Assembly (NCBI RefSeq): GCF_030758315.1 | Contig: NZ_CP132336.1 | Span: 1,178,001-1,242,000, forward strand | Length of the DNA stretch: 64,000 nt | Source of the DNA: Pararhizobium sp. IMCC3301 | GTDB taxonomy: Bacteria > Pseudomonadota > Alphaproteobacteria > Rhizobiales > GCA-2746425 | Direction of reading: 5' to 3' | Shown here: positions 37,002-46,082 of the stretch, in pieces | How the letters are laid out: the number at the start of each line of letters is the position of its first letter | Position numbering within the stretch: position 1 is the stretch's first letter | Notes under the pieces: generated by a model | The model's database searches: none | What the model saw: only the letters and a program-made list of their open reading frames with translations | What the model was told of the DNA's origin: nothing | Program-made: the position numbers and the translations under genes

Positions 37002-38927
37002 TTATTGCCCGGACAAGGCTCCAAACCCTTCAATCAGCGCATGAATATGCTCGTTGCTTTCAAGATCATGCTGAATTTCGACAAGTCTGGCAAAATTGGC
37101 TTCGGTCGCATCGTCATTGAGCGCCCGCTCTGCGGCGCGCAGCTCATCGCGCAGCACAGCCCCCTTTTCATGCAGCGCCAGTGCCTGCCTCCAGCCCTCC
37201 TCTGCATCCATCGGATCGGCCTGCTCACGGGTCTGCCACAGCCCGACAGAGGCCAGCGTATGTTCCAGACGCCGCACCAGCGTTTCATGGCCGCGCCGTA
37301 TCAGTGCATCCTTGATGGCGCTCGCAGTTTGCTCCGGATCCTCTGCCAGAATACCGATCAGCGCCTGATGCAGCCGGTTCAACTCGCCCTGGTTGAATTG
37401 CAGCGCCGAGAAGGCCTCATCGTGGCGGTCCAGCAGCACCGGATGGTTGATCATTGTCATCAGCAGCACCGCATTGCGTGGCGAGATCGCGGTGGCACCG
37501 CCGCCAGCGGCGAAACTGGAGACCAGCGGGCTCTGGGACAGGCTGCGACTGACGGAAAAAGCTGCATGACGGCCACCAGCCCGGCCTTTCCCGGCCTTGC
37601 CGGAAAAGCCGCCGGATCGCTTTGACGACGATTTTCCCCCGGACTGGCCGAAAAACGCCTGAAGCCGTTCGCGGAACTCTTGTTCATAATGGCGGCGAAT
37701 GGTGTCGTTGGTCATGATCCGCGTCAGGCTGCGCATCCGGTTTTCCAGTTCGGCCCGGCGCTCCGGCGTATCAAACACAGCGCCTTCAGTCTCACGCGAC
37801 CACACCATATCGCTCAGTGGCCTGGCGTTTCGGATGAACCGGTCCATCGCATCGCGTCCGGCGCTGCGCAACAGATCGTCCGGGTCCTGCCCGTCAGGCA
37901 GCAGCGCAAAGCGCACCGTCTTGCCGGGTTTCAGATGAGTCAACGCCAGATCTGCAGCACGGCCAGCTGCCTTGAAGCCGGCGCTGTCGCCGTCAAAGCA
38001 CAGCACAGGACTGTCATTCATCCGCCACAGCAGTTGCAATTGTTCTTCCGTCAGCGCCGTACCCATCGGAGCCACCGACCCGTCCAGCCCATGGGCCGCG
38101 CAGGCAATGACATCCATATAGCCTTCCACCACCAGTAACTGCGCACCATGATGCACCGGCTCCCGGGCGCGATGATGATTATACAGAAGGTAGCTTTTGG
38201 AAAACAGCGGGGTTTCCGGCGAGTTGAGGTATTTGGCCGGCACATCTGCCGAAAGCGCGCGTCCGCCAAAGGCAATGATACGCCCCCTGGCGTCGGCAAT
38301 GGGAAACATCACCCGGTTGCGAAACCGGTCATAGGAAACCGCGATATCCGGCCCGGCAATCAACAGCCCGGCCTCGACCATATCATCCTGGGAAACGCCT
38401 TTGGCCGTGAGATGTTGTTTCAGTGCGTTACGGCTGTCCGGCGCATGGCCGATGCCGAACTCCTGCTGGATGGCCAGCGACAGGCCCCGGTCACGCAAAT
38501 ACCGCCGCGCATCCGCGCCATCAGCGCTTTGCAATGCCTGCTGAAAAAATCCGCTGGCCAATTCCATGATCTCGTAAAGCGAACTGCGCCGTTCGGCGCG
38601 CTTTTCCGCTTCCGGATTGCGTTCCGGCAGTGCCAGCCCGGCTTCTCCAGCCAGCCGTTCCACAGCTTCAGGAAAGGAAACGCCTTCGGTTTCGCTCAAA
38701 AAGCGAAACACATCACCCGACTGGCCACATCCGAAACAATGATACCGGCCGCGGCGGTCATCGGCATGAAAGCTGGGAGATTTTTCGTTGTGAAACGGAC
38801 AGCAGGCCCAGTAATCGCCCTTGGATGGCTGCGATTTCTTGCGGTCCCACGTCACCCGCCTGCCCACCACATCTGAAATATTCAGGCGGGCGCGGATGTC
38901 ATCGAGAAATCTGTCATCAAAACGCAT
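37002..38927 (-). CDS. dnaG: DNA primase
   Basis: A 641-residue DnaG primase. The N-terminal zinc ribbon has Cys43, His46, Cys64 and Cys67 (CPFHNEKSPSF and YHCFGCGQSGDVFRF). The RNA polymerase core with TOPRIM fold follows, with GRIIAFGGRAL, LLVVEGYMDVIACAAHGLDG and VLCFDGDSAGFKAAGRAADL carrying the metal-binding acidic residues. The C-terminal 150 residues form the helicase-binding domain, preceded by a basic serine/glycine-rich linker. It makes RNA primers at the fork. Five 16-base tandem repeats precede the start codon. Confidence 0.97.
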   Translation of the reverse strand: MRFDDRFLDDIRARLNISDVVGRRVTWDRKKSQPSKGDYWACCPFHNEKSPSFHADDRRGRYHCFGCGQSGDVFRFLSETEGVSFPEAVERLAGEAGLALPERNPEAEKRAERRSSLYEIMELASGFFQQALQSADGADARRYLRDRGLSLAIQQEFGIGHAPDSRNALKQHLTAKGVSQDDMVEAGLLIAGPDIAVSYDRFRNRVMFPIADARGRIIAFGGRALSADVPAKYLNSPETPLFSKSYLLYNHHRAREPVHHGAQLLVVEGYMDVIACAAHGLDGSVAPMGTALTEEQLQLLWRMNDSPVLCFDGDSAGFKAAGRAADLALTHLKPGKTVRFALLPDGQDPDDLLRSAGRDAMDRFIRNARPLSDMVWSRETEGAVFDTPERRAELENRMRSLTRIMTNDTIRRHYEQEFRERLQAFFGQSGGKSSSKRSGGFSGKAGKGRAGGRHAAFSVSRSLSQSPLVSSFAAGGGATAISPRNAVLLMTMINHPVLLDRHDEAFSALQFNQGELNRLHQALIGILAEDPEQTASAIKDALIRRGHETLVRRLEHTLASVGLWQTREQADPMDAEEGWRQALALHEKGAVLRDELRAAERALNDDATEANFARLVEIQHDLESNEHIHALIEGFGALSGQ

Positions 38928-38948
38928 GAGCTCTGTTCAGGTTCAATA

Positions 38949-39028
38949 GGACATGGCTGCGGAAGAACACGGCTGCGGAAGAACACGGTTGCGGAAGGAC
39001 ATGTCTGCGGAAGAACACGGCTACCGAA
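38949..39028. repeat. Five-copy 16-base tandem repeat upstream of dnaG
   Basis: Five head-to-tail units of 16 bases with consensus GAACACGGCTGCGGAA (variants GGACATGGCTGCGGAA and GGACATGTCTGCGGAA) fill 38949-39028 exactly. The array ends 22 bases upstream of the dnaG start codon, so on the minus strand it lies in the leader or promoter. Copy number may vary between strains and could affect dnaG expression. Confidence 0.88.
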
Positions 39029-39059
39029 AAATATCAGGCAGCATAACCCGGCACTTGGC

Positions 39060-39109
39060 AAAAATCTCCATGGTCAGGACACAATTGAAAAATTGTGCTC
39101 AGACCATGG
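39060..39109 (-). terminator. Terminator after yqeY
   Basis: CCATGGTC and GACCATGG (39068-39075 and 39102-39109) form the outer stem; CACAATT and AATTGTG form an inner stem with a GAAA loop, with a 4-base bulge between. On the minus strand five T follow (39060-39064). It lies 35 bases beyond the yqeY stop, so it should end that transcript before dnaG. Confidence 0.75.
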
Positions 39110-39143
39110 CAACTGTCTGTGGAAAACCCGGCCGTGTTGCGGC

Positions 39144-39593
39144 TTACCGCAACAGCTCTTTCACTACGCCACTGGCTTGGCAGAAATCCATCTGTCCCGG
39201 ATAGCGCTTTTTCAGCGTATTGATACACTTGCCCATGTCGCGCAGGCTGTTGGCACCAATATCGGATACGACATCCTTGACCGCCTTGCGCACTTCGTCA
39301 TCCGGCAACTGGGCAGGCAGGAAGGTTCGGATGATTTCCATCTCCTTGCGCTCCTGCTCGGCCAGATCAAGCCGTCCGGCGTTCTCGTATTGACGCGAGG
39401 AATCCTCACGCTGCTTGATCATTTTACCCAGCAGATTCAGCACTTCTTCGTCGCTGACCTTGTCTTTACCAGTTCCGCGCAACGCAATGTCACGATCTTT
39501 AATGGCAGCGTTGATAAGCCGCAGGGTACACACCTGCTTTTTATCCTGCGCCTTCACAGCTTCATTCAAAGCTTCAGCAATTTGTTCGCGCAT
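39144..39593 (-). CDS. yqeY: GatB/YqeY domain-containing protein
   Basis: A 149-residue YqeY protein. MREQIAEALNEAVKAQDKKQ and VCTLRLINAAIKDRDIALRG form the N-terminal helical part, with DEEVLNLLGKMIKQREDSSR next. The C-terminal part LRDMGKCINTLKKRYPGQMD shows the GatB-tail-like fold with the G-K-x-M/I pattern. YqeY resembles the tRNA-binding tail of GatB and may assist tRNA-dependent amidation, but its role is not proven. yqeY, carA and dnaG together are a common alphaproteobacterial arrangement. A terminator separates it from dnaG. Confidence 0.92.
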   Translation of the reverse strand: MREQIAEALNEAVKAQDKKQVCTLRLINAAIKDRDIALRGTGKDKVSDEEVLNLLGKMIKQREDSSRQYENAGRLDLAEQERKEMEIIRTFLPAQLPDDEVRKAVKDVVSDIGANSLRDMGKCINTLKKRYPGQMDFCQASGVVKELLR

Positions 39594-39918
39594 GTAGATC
39601 TATGACCCTTTTTTGCACTCAATATCACAACGGCGCTGTCGGTCCTGCCAACTGATTCTTTGTTTCAAGAACCTGCCGGGACGACCTCTATACCAGTTTT
39701 TGCCAGAATTTGAAGCAACCCTGACGTTCATCATGTCCTTTATGTGTAGTTTTTGTGACGGTTTGACAAGGCTCAGCCTATGCGATCTGTGCAGGACAGG
39801 CTTGAAATTCCGCTAAAGACGTGCGATCCGGGCGTAATCATATGTAATTCTGTCGAGAAGCGGCCAACGACGATTTGCCGCATCCGCAGCGTCCCCGCTG
39901 ACATATCGGAGTGTTTTC
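39594..39918. other. Divergent intergenic region yqeY-carA
   Basis: This 325-base interval holds the promoters of the leftward yqeY and rightward carA. A perfect -35 hexamer, TTGACA at 39763-39768, points toward carA, but the best -10 at normal spacing (TCTGTG) is poor. I see no attenuator hairpin with a T run, so pyrimidine control by attenuation is not evident. No gene is supported. Confidence 0.4.
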
Positions 39919-41118
39919 ATGCAAACCATCAGCCAGACCGCAAACAGTGCGGACCTGCCGGCATGGCAGGAACCGGTCCCGACAGCCGCTCTTGTGCTGG
40001 CTGATGGCAAGGTTCTGTACGGCAAGGCTTGTGGCGCAACAGGCGAAGCAGCTGGCGAATTGTGCTTTAACACTTCTATGACCGGCTATCAGGAAATCCT
40101 GACCGATCCATCCTACTCCGGTCAGATCATAACTTTTACATTCCCTCATATCGGCAATGTCGGCAGCAATGATGAGGATATTGAAAGCCTTAATCTGGCC
40201 TCGGTCAACGGCGCGCGCGGCTGTGTTATGCGGGCGGAGATTACAGATCCGGCGAATTATCGCGCCGGACAGCATTTTGACCATTGGCTGAAGGCTCGGG
40301 GCATTGTCGGCATCTGCGGTATCGACACCCGCGCACTGACAACAAAAATCCGTGAGGGCGGCCTGATTAACGGCCTGATCGTGCACAATTCGACCGGCGA
40401 ATTTGACGAATCCGCGATGAAATCCATGGCCGCCGCCCTGCCCTCAATGGAAGGTGTCGACCTGGCGAAAGACGTAACCACTTTGCAGATGGTGCGCTGG
40501 GACGAGACACCCTGGACCTGGGAAAAGGGTTTTGGCCAGCAGATCAACCCCGATTTGCACGTCGTCGCGGTGGATTATGGCGTAAAACGCAACATTTTAC
40601 GGCTTCTCGCCGGTCTTGGCTGCAGGGTGACAGTGGTTCCTGGCACAGCCACTGCCGAGATCATTCTGGGCCATCAGCCCGACGGCATCTTCCTGTCGAA
40701 TGGTCCGGGAGATCCGGCCGCGACCGCTCACTATGCAGTTCCCGTCATTCAGGAGTTGATTGCCAGCGGCCTGCCGATTTTTGGCATTTGTCTGGGTCAC
40801 CAGATGCTGGCTCTGGCGCTTGGGGCGAAAACCAGCAAAATGCATCAGGGCCATCATGGCGCCAATCACCCGGTTCTGGATCACACCACCGACAAGGTGG
40901 AAATCACCAGTATGAATCACGGCTTTGCTGTCGATGGAGCCACCCTTCCCGAGGGCGTTGAGCCGACCCACACGTCGCTGTTTGATGGCTCAAACAGCGG
41001 CATTCAGGTCACTGGCAGACCGATTTTCTCGGTCCAGCATCATCCGGAAGCCTCTCCCGGGCCACAGGACAGCCATTATCTGTTCAAGCGCTTTGTCGAG
41101 TTGATGAAAGCGGCCTAG
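39919..41118 (+). CDS. carA: Carbamoyl-phosphate synthase small (glutaminase) subunit
   Basis: A 399-residue CarA. The N-terminal domain has ALVLADGKVLYGKACGATGE and LCFNTSMTGYQEILTDPSYS. The class I glutaminase domain has ILRLLAGLGCRVTVVPGTAT, then LPIFGICLGHQMLALALGAK with the catalytic cysteine, and FSVQHHPEASPGPQDSHYLF with the catalytic His and Glu. It hydrolyses glutamine and passes ammonia to CarB for arginine and pyrimidine synthesis. carB is 6.1 kb away with five leftward genes between. Its 3' end overlaps the convergent metallo-hydrolase gene by 35 bases. Confidence 0.96.
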   Translation: MQTISQTANSADLPAWQEPVPTAALVLADGKVLYGKACGATGEAAGELCFNTSMTGYQEILTDPSYSGQIITFTFPHIGNVGSNDEDIESLNLASVNGARGCVMRAEITDPANYRAGQHFDHWLKARGIVGICGIDTRALTTKIREGGLINGLIVHNSTGEFDESAMKSMAAALPSMEGVDLAKDVTTLQMVRWDETPWTWEKGFGQQINPDLHVVAVDYGVKRNILRLLAGLGCRVTVVPGTATAEIILGHQPDGIFLSNGPGDPAATAHYAVPVIQELIASGLPIFGICLGHQMLALALGAKTSKMHQGHHGANHPVLDHTTDKVEITSMNHGFAVDGATLPEGVEPTHTSLFDGSNSGIQVTGRPIFSVQHHPEASPGPQDSHYLFKRFVELMKAA

Positions 41119-42202
41119 AAGGCGTTTTATCGCTCCAGGCCTCGCCGGGGCGCAGGATTATGAAGGCATGTTCCGCAACATTGTTGGCAGAGCGCGCTTT
41201 GGCGAGCCGCTCAACCGGTTCTTGCAGCGGTTCATTGGTCAGCTGAAACGTGCCCCAATGGTGGGCAATCGACACCTTCGCCCGGCACAATAGATGCCCC
41301 TTCACCGCTTCTTCCGGGTTCTGGTGTTGTGCTTCCATGAACCAGCTCGGATCATAAGCTCCAATCGGTAGAATTGCGGCGTCGAACCCCCCATGTTTTT
41401 GCGCGGCAGCGCGATAATTGATGCCCTCGTGAAATCCGGTATCGCCGACCACATAGATCTTGCCTGCACGCGCCTCGATCACAAACCCCGCCCACAACGC
41501 CATACGCCGGTCGCGCGTGCCGCGCGCCGACCAGTGATGCACCGGCTCAAAATGCACACTCGTAGTGGCATTGACTGCAACAATATCGTCCCAGTTGCCG
41601 GTTTCCAAATGTGCATCGGGAATCGCTTTACGGACAATCGTATCATTGCCGTGCGGTGTTATGATCAGCGGATCATGCGCGTCGACCAGCGCCCGCAGCG
41701 AGGCAAGATCAAGATGGTCATAGTGATTGTGTGACAACAAAACAAAATCAATCGGCGGCAGGTCCTGCAAGGCCACACCCGGCTTTGTAATCCGCTTTGG
41801 CCCGGCAAACGACAGCGGGCTGGCCCGGTCTGAAAACACCGGGTCTGTCAGAAAATTGAGCCCCGACACCTGAATCAGAAGTGTAGCGTGACCGATCATC
41901 GTGATCGTCAGCTGTTCCTGCCTGTGCTCCGGTTTAGTGCCTTCAAACGGACTTGGAAAAGTCTCGGGCCATCGCGCCCTGCGCTCAAACAACTGCCATT
42001 TCAGAAAGTCGGCAAAAGCGCGCGGTGCTTGCCCGTCCGGATTGAAGAACAAAGTTCCGTCGAAATTACGCTCTGGCGGACCGGAATAATACGGGTTTGC
42101 AGATTTGCCCGAAGCCAACCGCGCAGCACCGTTCCAGAACGCGGCAACACCGGATAGAGACAGATATTTGGGAAATTTGCGTCGCATCATGGCACCCAAC
42201 AT
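41084..42202 (-). CDS. MBL-fold metallo-hydrolase (NAPE-PLD-like)
   Basis: A 372-residue metallo-beta-lactamase-fold hydrolase. After a 90-residue N-terminus, TITMIGHATLLIQVSGLNFL and TDPVFSDRASPLSFAGPKRI lead to the metal motif LLSHNHYDHLDLASLRAL (H-x-H-x-D-H). Further ligands are in YVVGDTGFHEG and IAHHWGTFQLTNEPLQEP. The layout resembles N-acyl-phosphatidylethanolamine phospholipase D-like and RomA-like proteins. A substrate is not predictable. The start could also be the second Met (MMRRKFPKYL). Its 3' end overlaps carA convergently by 35 bases. Confidence 0.87.
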   Translation of the reverse strand: MLGAMMRRKFPKYLSLSGVAAFWNGAARLASGKSANPYYSGPPERNFDGTLFFNPDGQAPRAFADFLKWQLFERRARWPETFPSPFEGTKPEHRQEQLTITMIGHATLLIQVSGLNFLTDPVFSDRASPLSFAGPKRITKPGVALQDLPPIDFVLLSHNHYDHLDLASLRALVDAHDPLIITPHGNDTIVRKAIPDAHLETGNWDDIVAVNATTSVHFEPVHHWSARGTRDRRMALWAGFVIEARAGKIYVVGDTGFHEGINYRAAAQKHGGFDAAILPIGAYDPSWFMEAQHQNPEEAVKGHLLCRAKVSIAHHWGTFQLTNEPLQEPVERLAKARSANNVAEHAFIILRPGEAWSDKTPSRPLSSTRQSA

Positions 42203-42236
42203 AAGGTTGATTTACAGCAGCGAACGAACGGCCGGT

Positions 42237-43178
42237 TTACGATGCGGAAATCTTGCCTGCCAACCGTCGCCGGGCACGGGCCGCCTTGCTGTCCCGGTGC
42301 ACTGTATAAATTCCTGTTGCGACAATGATCGCCGTGCCGACCCATGTCCAGCCATCCGGCAATTGTCCGAACACCAGATAGCCATACATGGTTCCCCAGA
42401 TCAGCAGCGTATATTGCACCGGAGCCACGACCACGGCCTGCGCCACTTCCAGCGCCTTGATCACCAGTAACTCGGCAAACGCCGCCATGATCGCAATACT
42501 GACGAGCAGCGTGATTTCCAGCCCTCCCGTCGGCCATTGCCAGACAAATGGCAGCGGCACAGTGAGAACAAGACTGCCGACCAGCGCCGTATAAGCGACG
42601 GTCGTCTCAGTACGATCAGACCGGCTCAGCGCCCGCGACATTACCTGGCGCAGGGCAAAGCAGACCGCCGCAACCAGTACCAGCAACACCGCCGGGTGGA
42701 CGACGCCCAGGCCCGGGCGGATAACAATCAGCGTACCGGCAAACCCGATAATAACCGCACTCCAGCGGCGGATGCCGACCGGCTCCTTCAGAACCAGCGC
42801 CCCCAGAATTGTCACAATGAAGGGCGCCACAAAACTTACCGCCACGGCATCCGCCAGCGGCACATAGCTGACAGCGACCACGAACAAGGTCGCCGAGACC
42901 GCCGCCACTGCACCGCGCGCTATCTGCAGGCGCGGATGCGTTGTGTGCAGAACCTTCAGACCGCGGATTGCCAGCAGCACAAACACCCCGAGCAGCAGGC
43001 CGAATTGACGCGACCAGACGATCTGGATCGGATGCAACGTTTCGGTCAGAAATTTGGCCTGCGTATCAACCGCAGAAAACAGGAACATACCGCCGGCCAT
43101 ATAGGCAAGACCAAGCGCGCTGTCGCCCTCTCTTACATCCGGCGTCGGCACGCCAGTTGCAATCGGGTCATTAGACAT
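42237..43178 (-). CDS. DMT superfamily (EamA) transporter
   Basis: A 313-residue inner-membrane protein with ten hydrophobic segments in two EamA repeats of five. Repeat one starts at GLAYMAGGMFLFSAVDTQAK and repeat two near PAVLLVLVAAVCFALRQVMS. Conserved family points are the positive loops after helix 3 and EPVGIRRWSAVIIGFAGTLI between repeats. The C-terminal tail is strongly basic (KAARARRRLAGK). Such proteins export or exchange small metabolites. It lies 34 bases upstream of the metallo-hydrolase on the same strand and may be co-transcribed. Confidence 0.88.
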   Translation of the reverse strand: MSNDPIATGVPTPDVREGDSALGLAYMAGGMFLFSAVDTQAKFLTETLHPIQIVWSRQFGLLLGVFVLLAIRGLKVLHTTHPRLQIARGAVAAVSATLFVVAVSYVPLADAVAVSFVAPFIVTILGALVLKEPVGIRRWSAVIIGFAGTLIVIRPGLGVVHPAVLLVLVAAVCFALRQVMSRALSRSDRTETTVAYTALVGSLVLTVPLPFVWQWPTGGLEITLLVSIAIMAAFAELLVIKALEVAQAVVVAPVQYTLLIWGTMYGYLVFGQLPDGWTWVGTAIIVATGIYTVHRDSKAARARRRLAGKISAS

Positions 43179-43425
43179 GACCGTGTCTCCTTGTCGGGGC
43201 TCATCCTGCCGGCACGTCCGGTGGTCAGGTCAGAGCATGATTTATTTAAGGTCGAGTCATTTGACCCGGCAATGATAAGATATGCTCTTGGTTGTTGTTG
43301 GCTGAAATCGCATCGCATCGGGAGCGTGAGTCTGCAGCGATATCAACTGCCTCAGTTTAAACCACGTTCCGGGAATGTCGAGCCCTTTGCCGGGAACAGC
43401 TTGGGCTTGCCGCCACGATGCAGCA

Positions 43426-44916
43426 TCACTCCACTTCAGCGGCATATTTCATTACGTGAAAAATAAAATTCTGTTCAATTGTGCCATCAAGCAAATGCGC
43501 CCATGGGCCTCTTGCATAAACCGCCACATCCGCACCGGAATGGGTTTCTGCTGACAGCGGAATCAGTGCCTGCTGCAGATAATCGGGATCGCTCGCCTGT
43601 TGCTGTGTCACGACCGGTCGCGAGCCGCTGAAATTCTCGTCTTTTGTCAGCACCGAGCTTTTGCCGTTCAGATATCCAGCCACCGTATAAGGCTTGCCGT
43701 CTTTTGCCCTTGCGGGCGTATCAAGATGCTTCACGCCGGTCTTGTTGATCTTGTAGCACAGGCCTGTAATTGGGCTGCCGCGCCCGCAATAGCCGTTAAA
43801 GGCCAATGCACTGCTGTGATCTGCGGTGACGATGATCAGCGTGTCCTGCGCACTGGTCAGCTCGACAGCTTTGCTGACTGCATCGGCAAATGCCACGCCG
43901 TCGGTCAGGGCCCGGTACAGATTGCCATCATGGTTGGCATGGTCGATACGGCCGGATTCCACCGACAGAAAGAAACCGTTTTCGTTGCCCTGCAGGCGTT
44001 TGATCGAGGCGCCCACCATTTCGGCCAATGAGGGCTCTGCCCTGCGGTCATATTCATATTTCATATGATCCGATTCAAACAGGCCGAGGACCGGCGCTGA
44101 ATCGCTCACGCTCAAAGCTGCAAATTCCACATCATCCCTCACGACCCTGGCACCTGCAGCCCGTGCCTCGTCCATCAAATTGCGACCATCCGTCCGTCGG
44201 CCGGCTTCGCCTTCAAAATCAGTGACCTCTTTCGGCAGGAAGTGCCGGCGGCCGCCACCCATCGCGATATCAACAGTACCCGCTTTTAGCGCGTCGAGCA
44301 GTTGATCGGCTATATCCTTGACGCCACACTTCTCCGGCAGTTTTGAATCATCTTCAAAGGTCCGGTTTGCAGAATGGGCATAGGCAGTGGCCGGCGTCGC
44401 GTCGGTCAGTCGGGCTGTCGAAATGACGCCCACAGATTTTCCCATTTCGTCCAGAATGGAAACGATCGATTTCACCTTGTTGGCTTCAACCTGGCTGCAA
44501 TCTCCCCGCCTCAATCCCTCGCCGACACCGACCACACCTAGCGACGTTTTGACGCCGGAATGCAGCGCCGTGCCCGAGCCTGCCGAACCGGCAGTCTGCG
44601 CGTTGACATTGTAGGTTTTGACCAAAGCGAGATAAGGAAACTTTTCCTGTGGCAGAACCGCTTCATCACCAAAGCCGCCATTCTTCTGCCCCAGAAAAAG
44701 CCGCGTCGCATAATTGGTGGCGATACCATTGCCGTCCGAGATCATCAGGATGATGTTTCTGGCTCTGCCGGTGTTCGGCTGCCGCGCCAGTTTCTCTGTC
44801 AGCGTATTCTGGCCATCCTGATACCAGCGGTCGCCAGTCTGCGGCGTCACCTCCTGGGCCAGTGAGACAGACGCGCTCAAGACCAGCGCAACACCAGCCA
44901 GAATGATTTTCGTCAT
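43426..44916 (-). CDS. Alkaline phosphatase (PhoA superfamily)
   Basis: A 496-residue periplasmic phosphatase with a signal peptide (MTKIILAGVALVLSASVSLA). NIILMISDGNGIATNYATRL is the metal-binding start. The nucleophile region reads AGSAGSGTALHSGVKTSLGV with Ser111; the aspartate that usually precedes this serine (DSA) is here glycine. FFLSVESGRIDHANHDGN and TLIIVTADHSSALAFNG carry other zinc ligands, and SETHSGADVAVYARGPWAHL is the C-terminal His block. It is probably exported through Sec. No Pho box was identified in the upstream region. Confidence 0.9.
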   Translation of the reverse strand: MTKIILAGVALVLSASVSLAQEVTPQTGDRWYQDGQNTLTEKLARQPNTGRARNIILMISDGNGIATNYATRLFLGQKNGGFGDEAVLPQEKFPYLALVKTYNVNAQTAGSAGSGTALHSGVKTSLGVVGVGEGLRRGDCSQVEANKVKSIVSILDEMGKSVGVISTARLTDATPATAYAHSANRTFEDDSKLPEKCGVKDIADQLLDALKAGTVDIAMGGGRRHFLPKEVTDFEGEAGRRTDGRNLMDEARAAGARVVRDDVEFAALSVSDSAPVLGLFESDHMKYEYDRRAEPSLAEMVGASIKRLQGNENGFFLSVESGRIDHANHDGNLYRALTDGVAFADAVSKAVELTSAQDTLIIVTADHSSALAFNGYCGRGSPITGLCYKINKTGVKHLDTPARAKDGKPYTVAGYLNGKSSVLTKDENFSGSRPVVTQQQASDPDYLQQALIPLSAETHSGADVAVYARGPWAHLLDGTIEQNFIFHVMKYAAEVE

Positions 44917-45016
44917 GAAATAATATCCGCGATATTCTGGCTTTTTTTAAAAGCCTGGGACAAAGTGCTGGCGTCATGCCGATTGGGGTCTATCCGTCGG
45001 GCTGACTGTCAGCGTA

Positions 45017-45682
45017 TTAAAGGTCGCGGTCAAGTTTGATGGTGAATTTGATTTTCTTGCGTGCCAGCAGGCGTTTGACGCGCCGCCGGTACAGCAGAGA
45101 AATCCAGTCAGCCGCAGAGAGAAAACGCCGATCTTCAAGGAATTTCATGTCGAAACAGACAAGTTGCGGAGCATCACCTGCGCGTTGCAGCACTGCAAGA
45201 TTTTCAATGCTGAGGCCAACACTGGGAAAGCCGGCCATGACGAAAAATTGCTGCAATTCGTCATATTGTTGCAAAATCCGCTCTCTTGGCAGCAATTGCA
45301 ATGCCAGTTTCTTATCCTCTAGGCGGCGCAACTCATAAATCTGATCCTGCGGACCTGATCCGAGTTTTTCAAACACCAGACCAGGGCCGAGATTGGTTTC
45401 GATGGTGCCGAAAAACGCTGGGAAAAATCGCGTATCATAGAGGCCGATACGCTTTAGCAACTCGATAGAACGCAATTCCCGTTGATTGCCGTCCATATTC
45501 AGCCGGCGACCCAGAGCCCAGAAACGCTTGCGGTCACGGGCGCGCATCTGGCCGTGCTCATGCACGATTTTGACCAGTTTCGAAGCATCCTGCGGATGCA
45601 GATATGAGTTTCTGTGTGCGCCTCTGCCCAATAAAAAACGAATATCAAGCACCGCGGTTTGCGCGATCATGTCTGTTGCCAC
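45017..45682 (-). CDS. yrbL: YrbL family (PhoP regulatory network) protein
   Basis: A 221-residue protein resembling the YrbL-PhoP_reg family. Features are FLLGRGAHRNSYLHPQDASK, then LVKIVHEHGQMRARDRKR, GPGLVFEKLGSGPQDQIYEL and LSIENLAVLQRAG followed by LVCFDMKFLEDRRFL. The pattern, a nucleotide-loop-like LGRGAHRNSY, a lysine in LVKI and a later D-x-K/E segment, recalls small protein-kinase-like folds. Function is not established; in enterobacteria yrbL responds to PhoP and BasR. The C-terminus is very basic. It stands alone. Confidence 0.75.
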   Translation of the reverse strand: MATDMIAQTAVLDIRFLLGRGAHRNSYLHPQDASKLVKIVHEHGQMRARDRKRFWALGRRLNMDGNQRELRSIELLKRIGLYDTRFFPAFFGTIETNLGPGLVFEKLGSGPQDQIYELRRLEDKKLALQLLPRERILQQYDELQQFFVMAGFPSVGLSIENLAVLQRAGDAPQLVCFDMKFLEDRRFLSAADWISLLYRRRVKRLLARKKIKFTIKLDRDL

Positions 45683-46082
45683 TCCAAACCAGGAAAACAG
45701 GCCACCGCATTGCCAGTGAACTATTTTTTACCGTCTGAAGTCTAACCGGGGAAATCGGTTTCAACAATTACCGCCATGTAAGGTTTCAGTAAGAATCCGC
45801 TACTGTTGCTGAAAAGCATCACCTTTCATCTGCTGGCGTCAGTAACGCTTTACTGGCAGGCGAATTCCAATTGAAGCGTGTGTTGAAATTTCGGCAGCAG
45901 CGACTGTGCAGACGGATATCACGTGAGGGTACAAAAAAGGCGGGCACAATGCCCGCCTTGGAAACCTGATGAAATGACGTTTAGTCGGTCTCATTACCAG
46001 CAGCTGCCCAGCGGCCAAGCCGGACGTATCCAGCGGGTTTGCAGCAAATTTCTCAATCAGTGCACTCCGCGCATCGCTGAGC
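45683..46082. other. Intergenic region between yrbL-like gene and ypfJ
   Basis: About 400 bases. The right part is the 3' region of the leftward metallopeptidase transcript, ending at the terminator listed at 45931-45959. The left part should carry the promoter of the yrbL-like gene. A 137-codon frame on the minus strand runs across (45839-46252), but it overlaps the peptidase end and looks random, so I do not call it. Confidence 0.45.
45931..45959 (-). terminator. Terminator downstream of ypfJ
   Basis: AAGGCGGGC at 45937-45945 and GCCCGCCTT at 45951-45959 form a perfect 9-base stem with a 5-base loop; on the minus strand the stem is followed by TTTTTTGT. It lies about 125 bases beyond the stop codon of the metallopeptidase gene. 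Confidence 0.82.
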
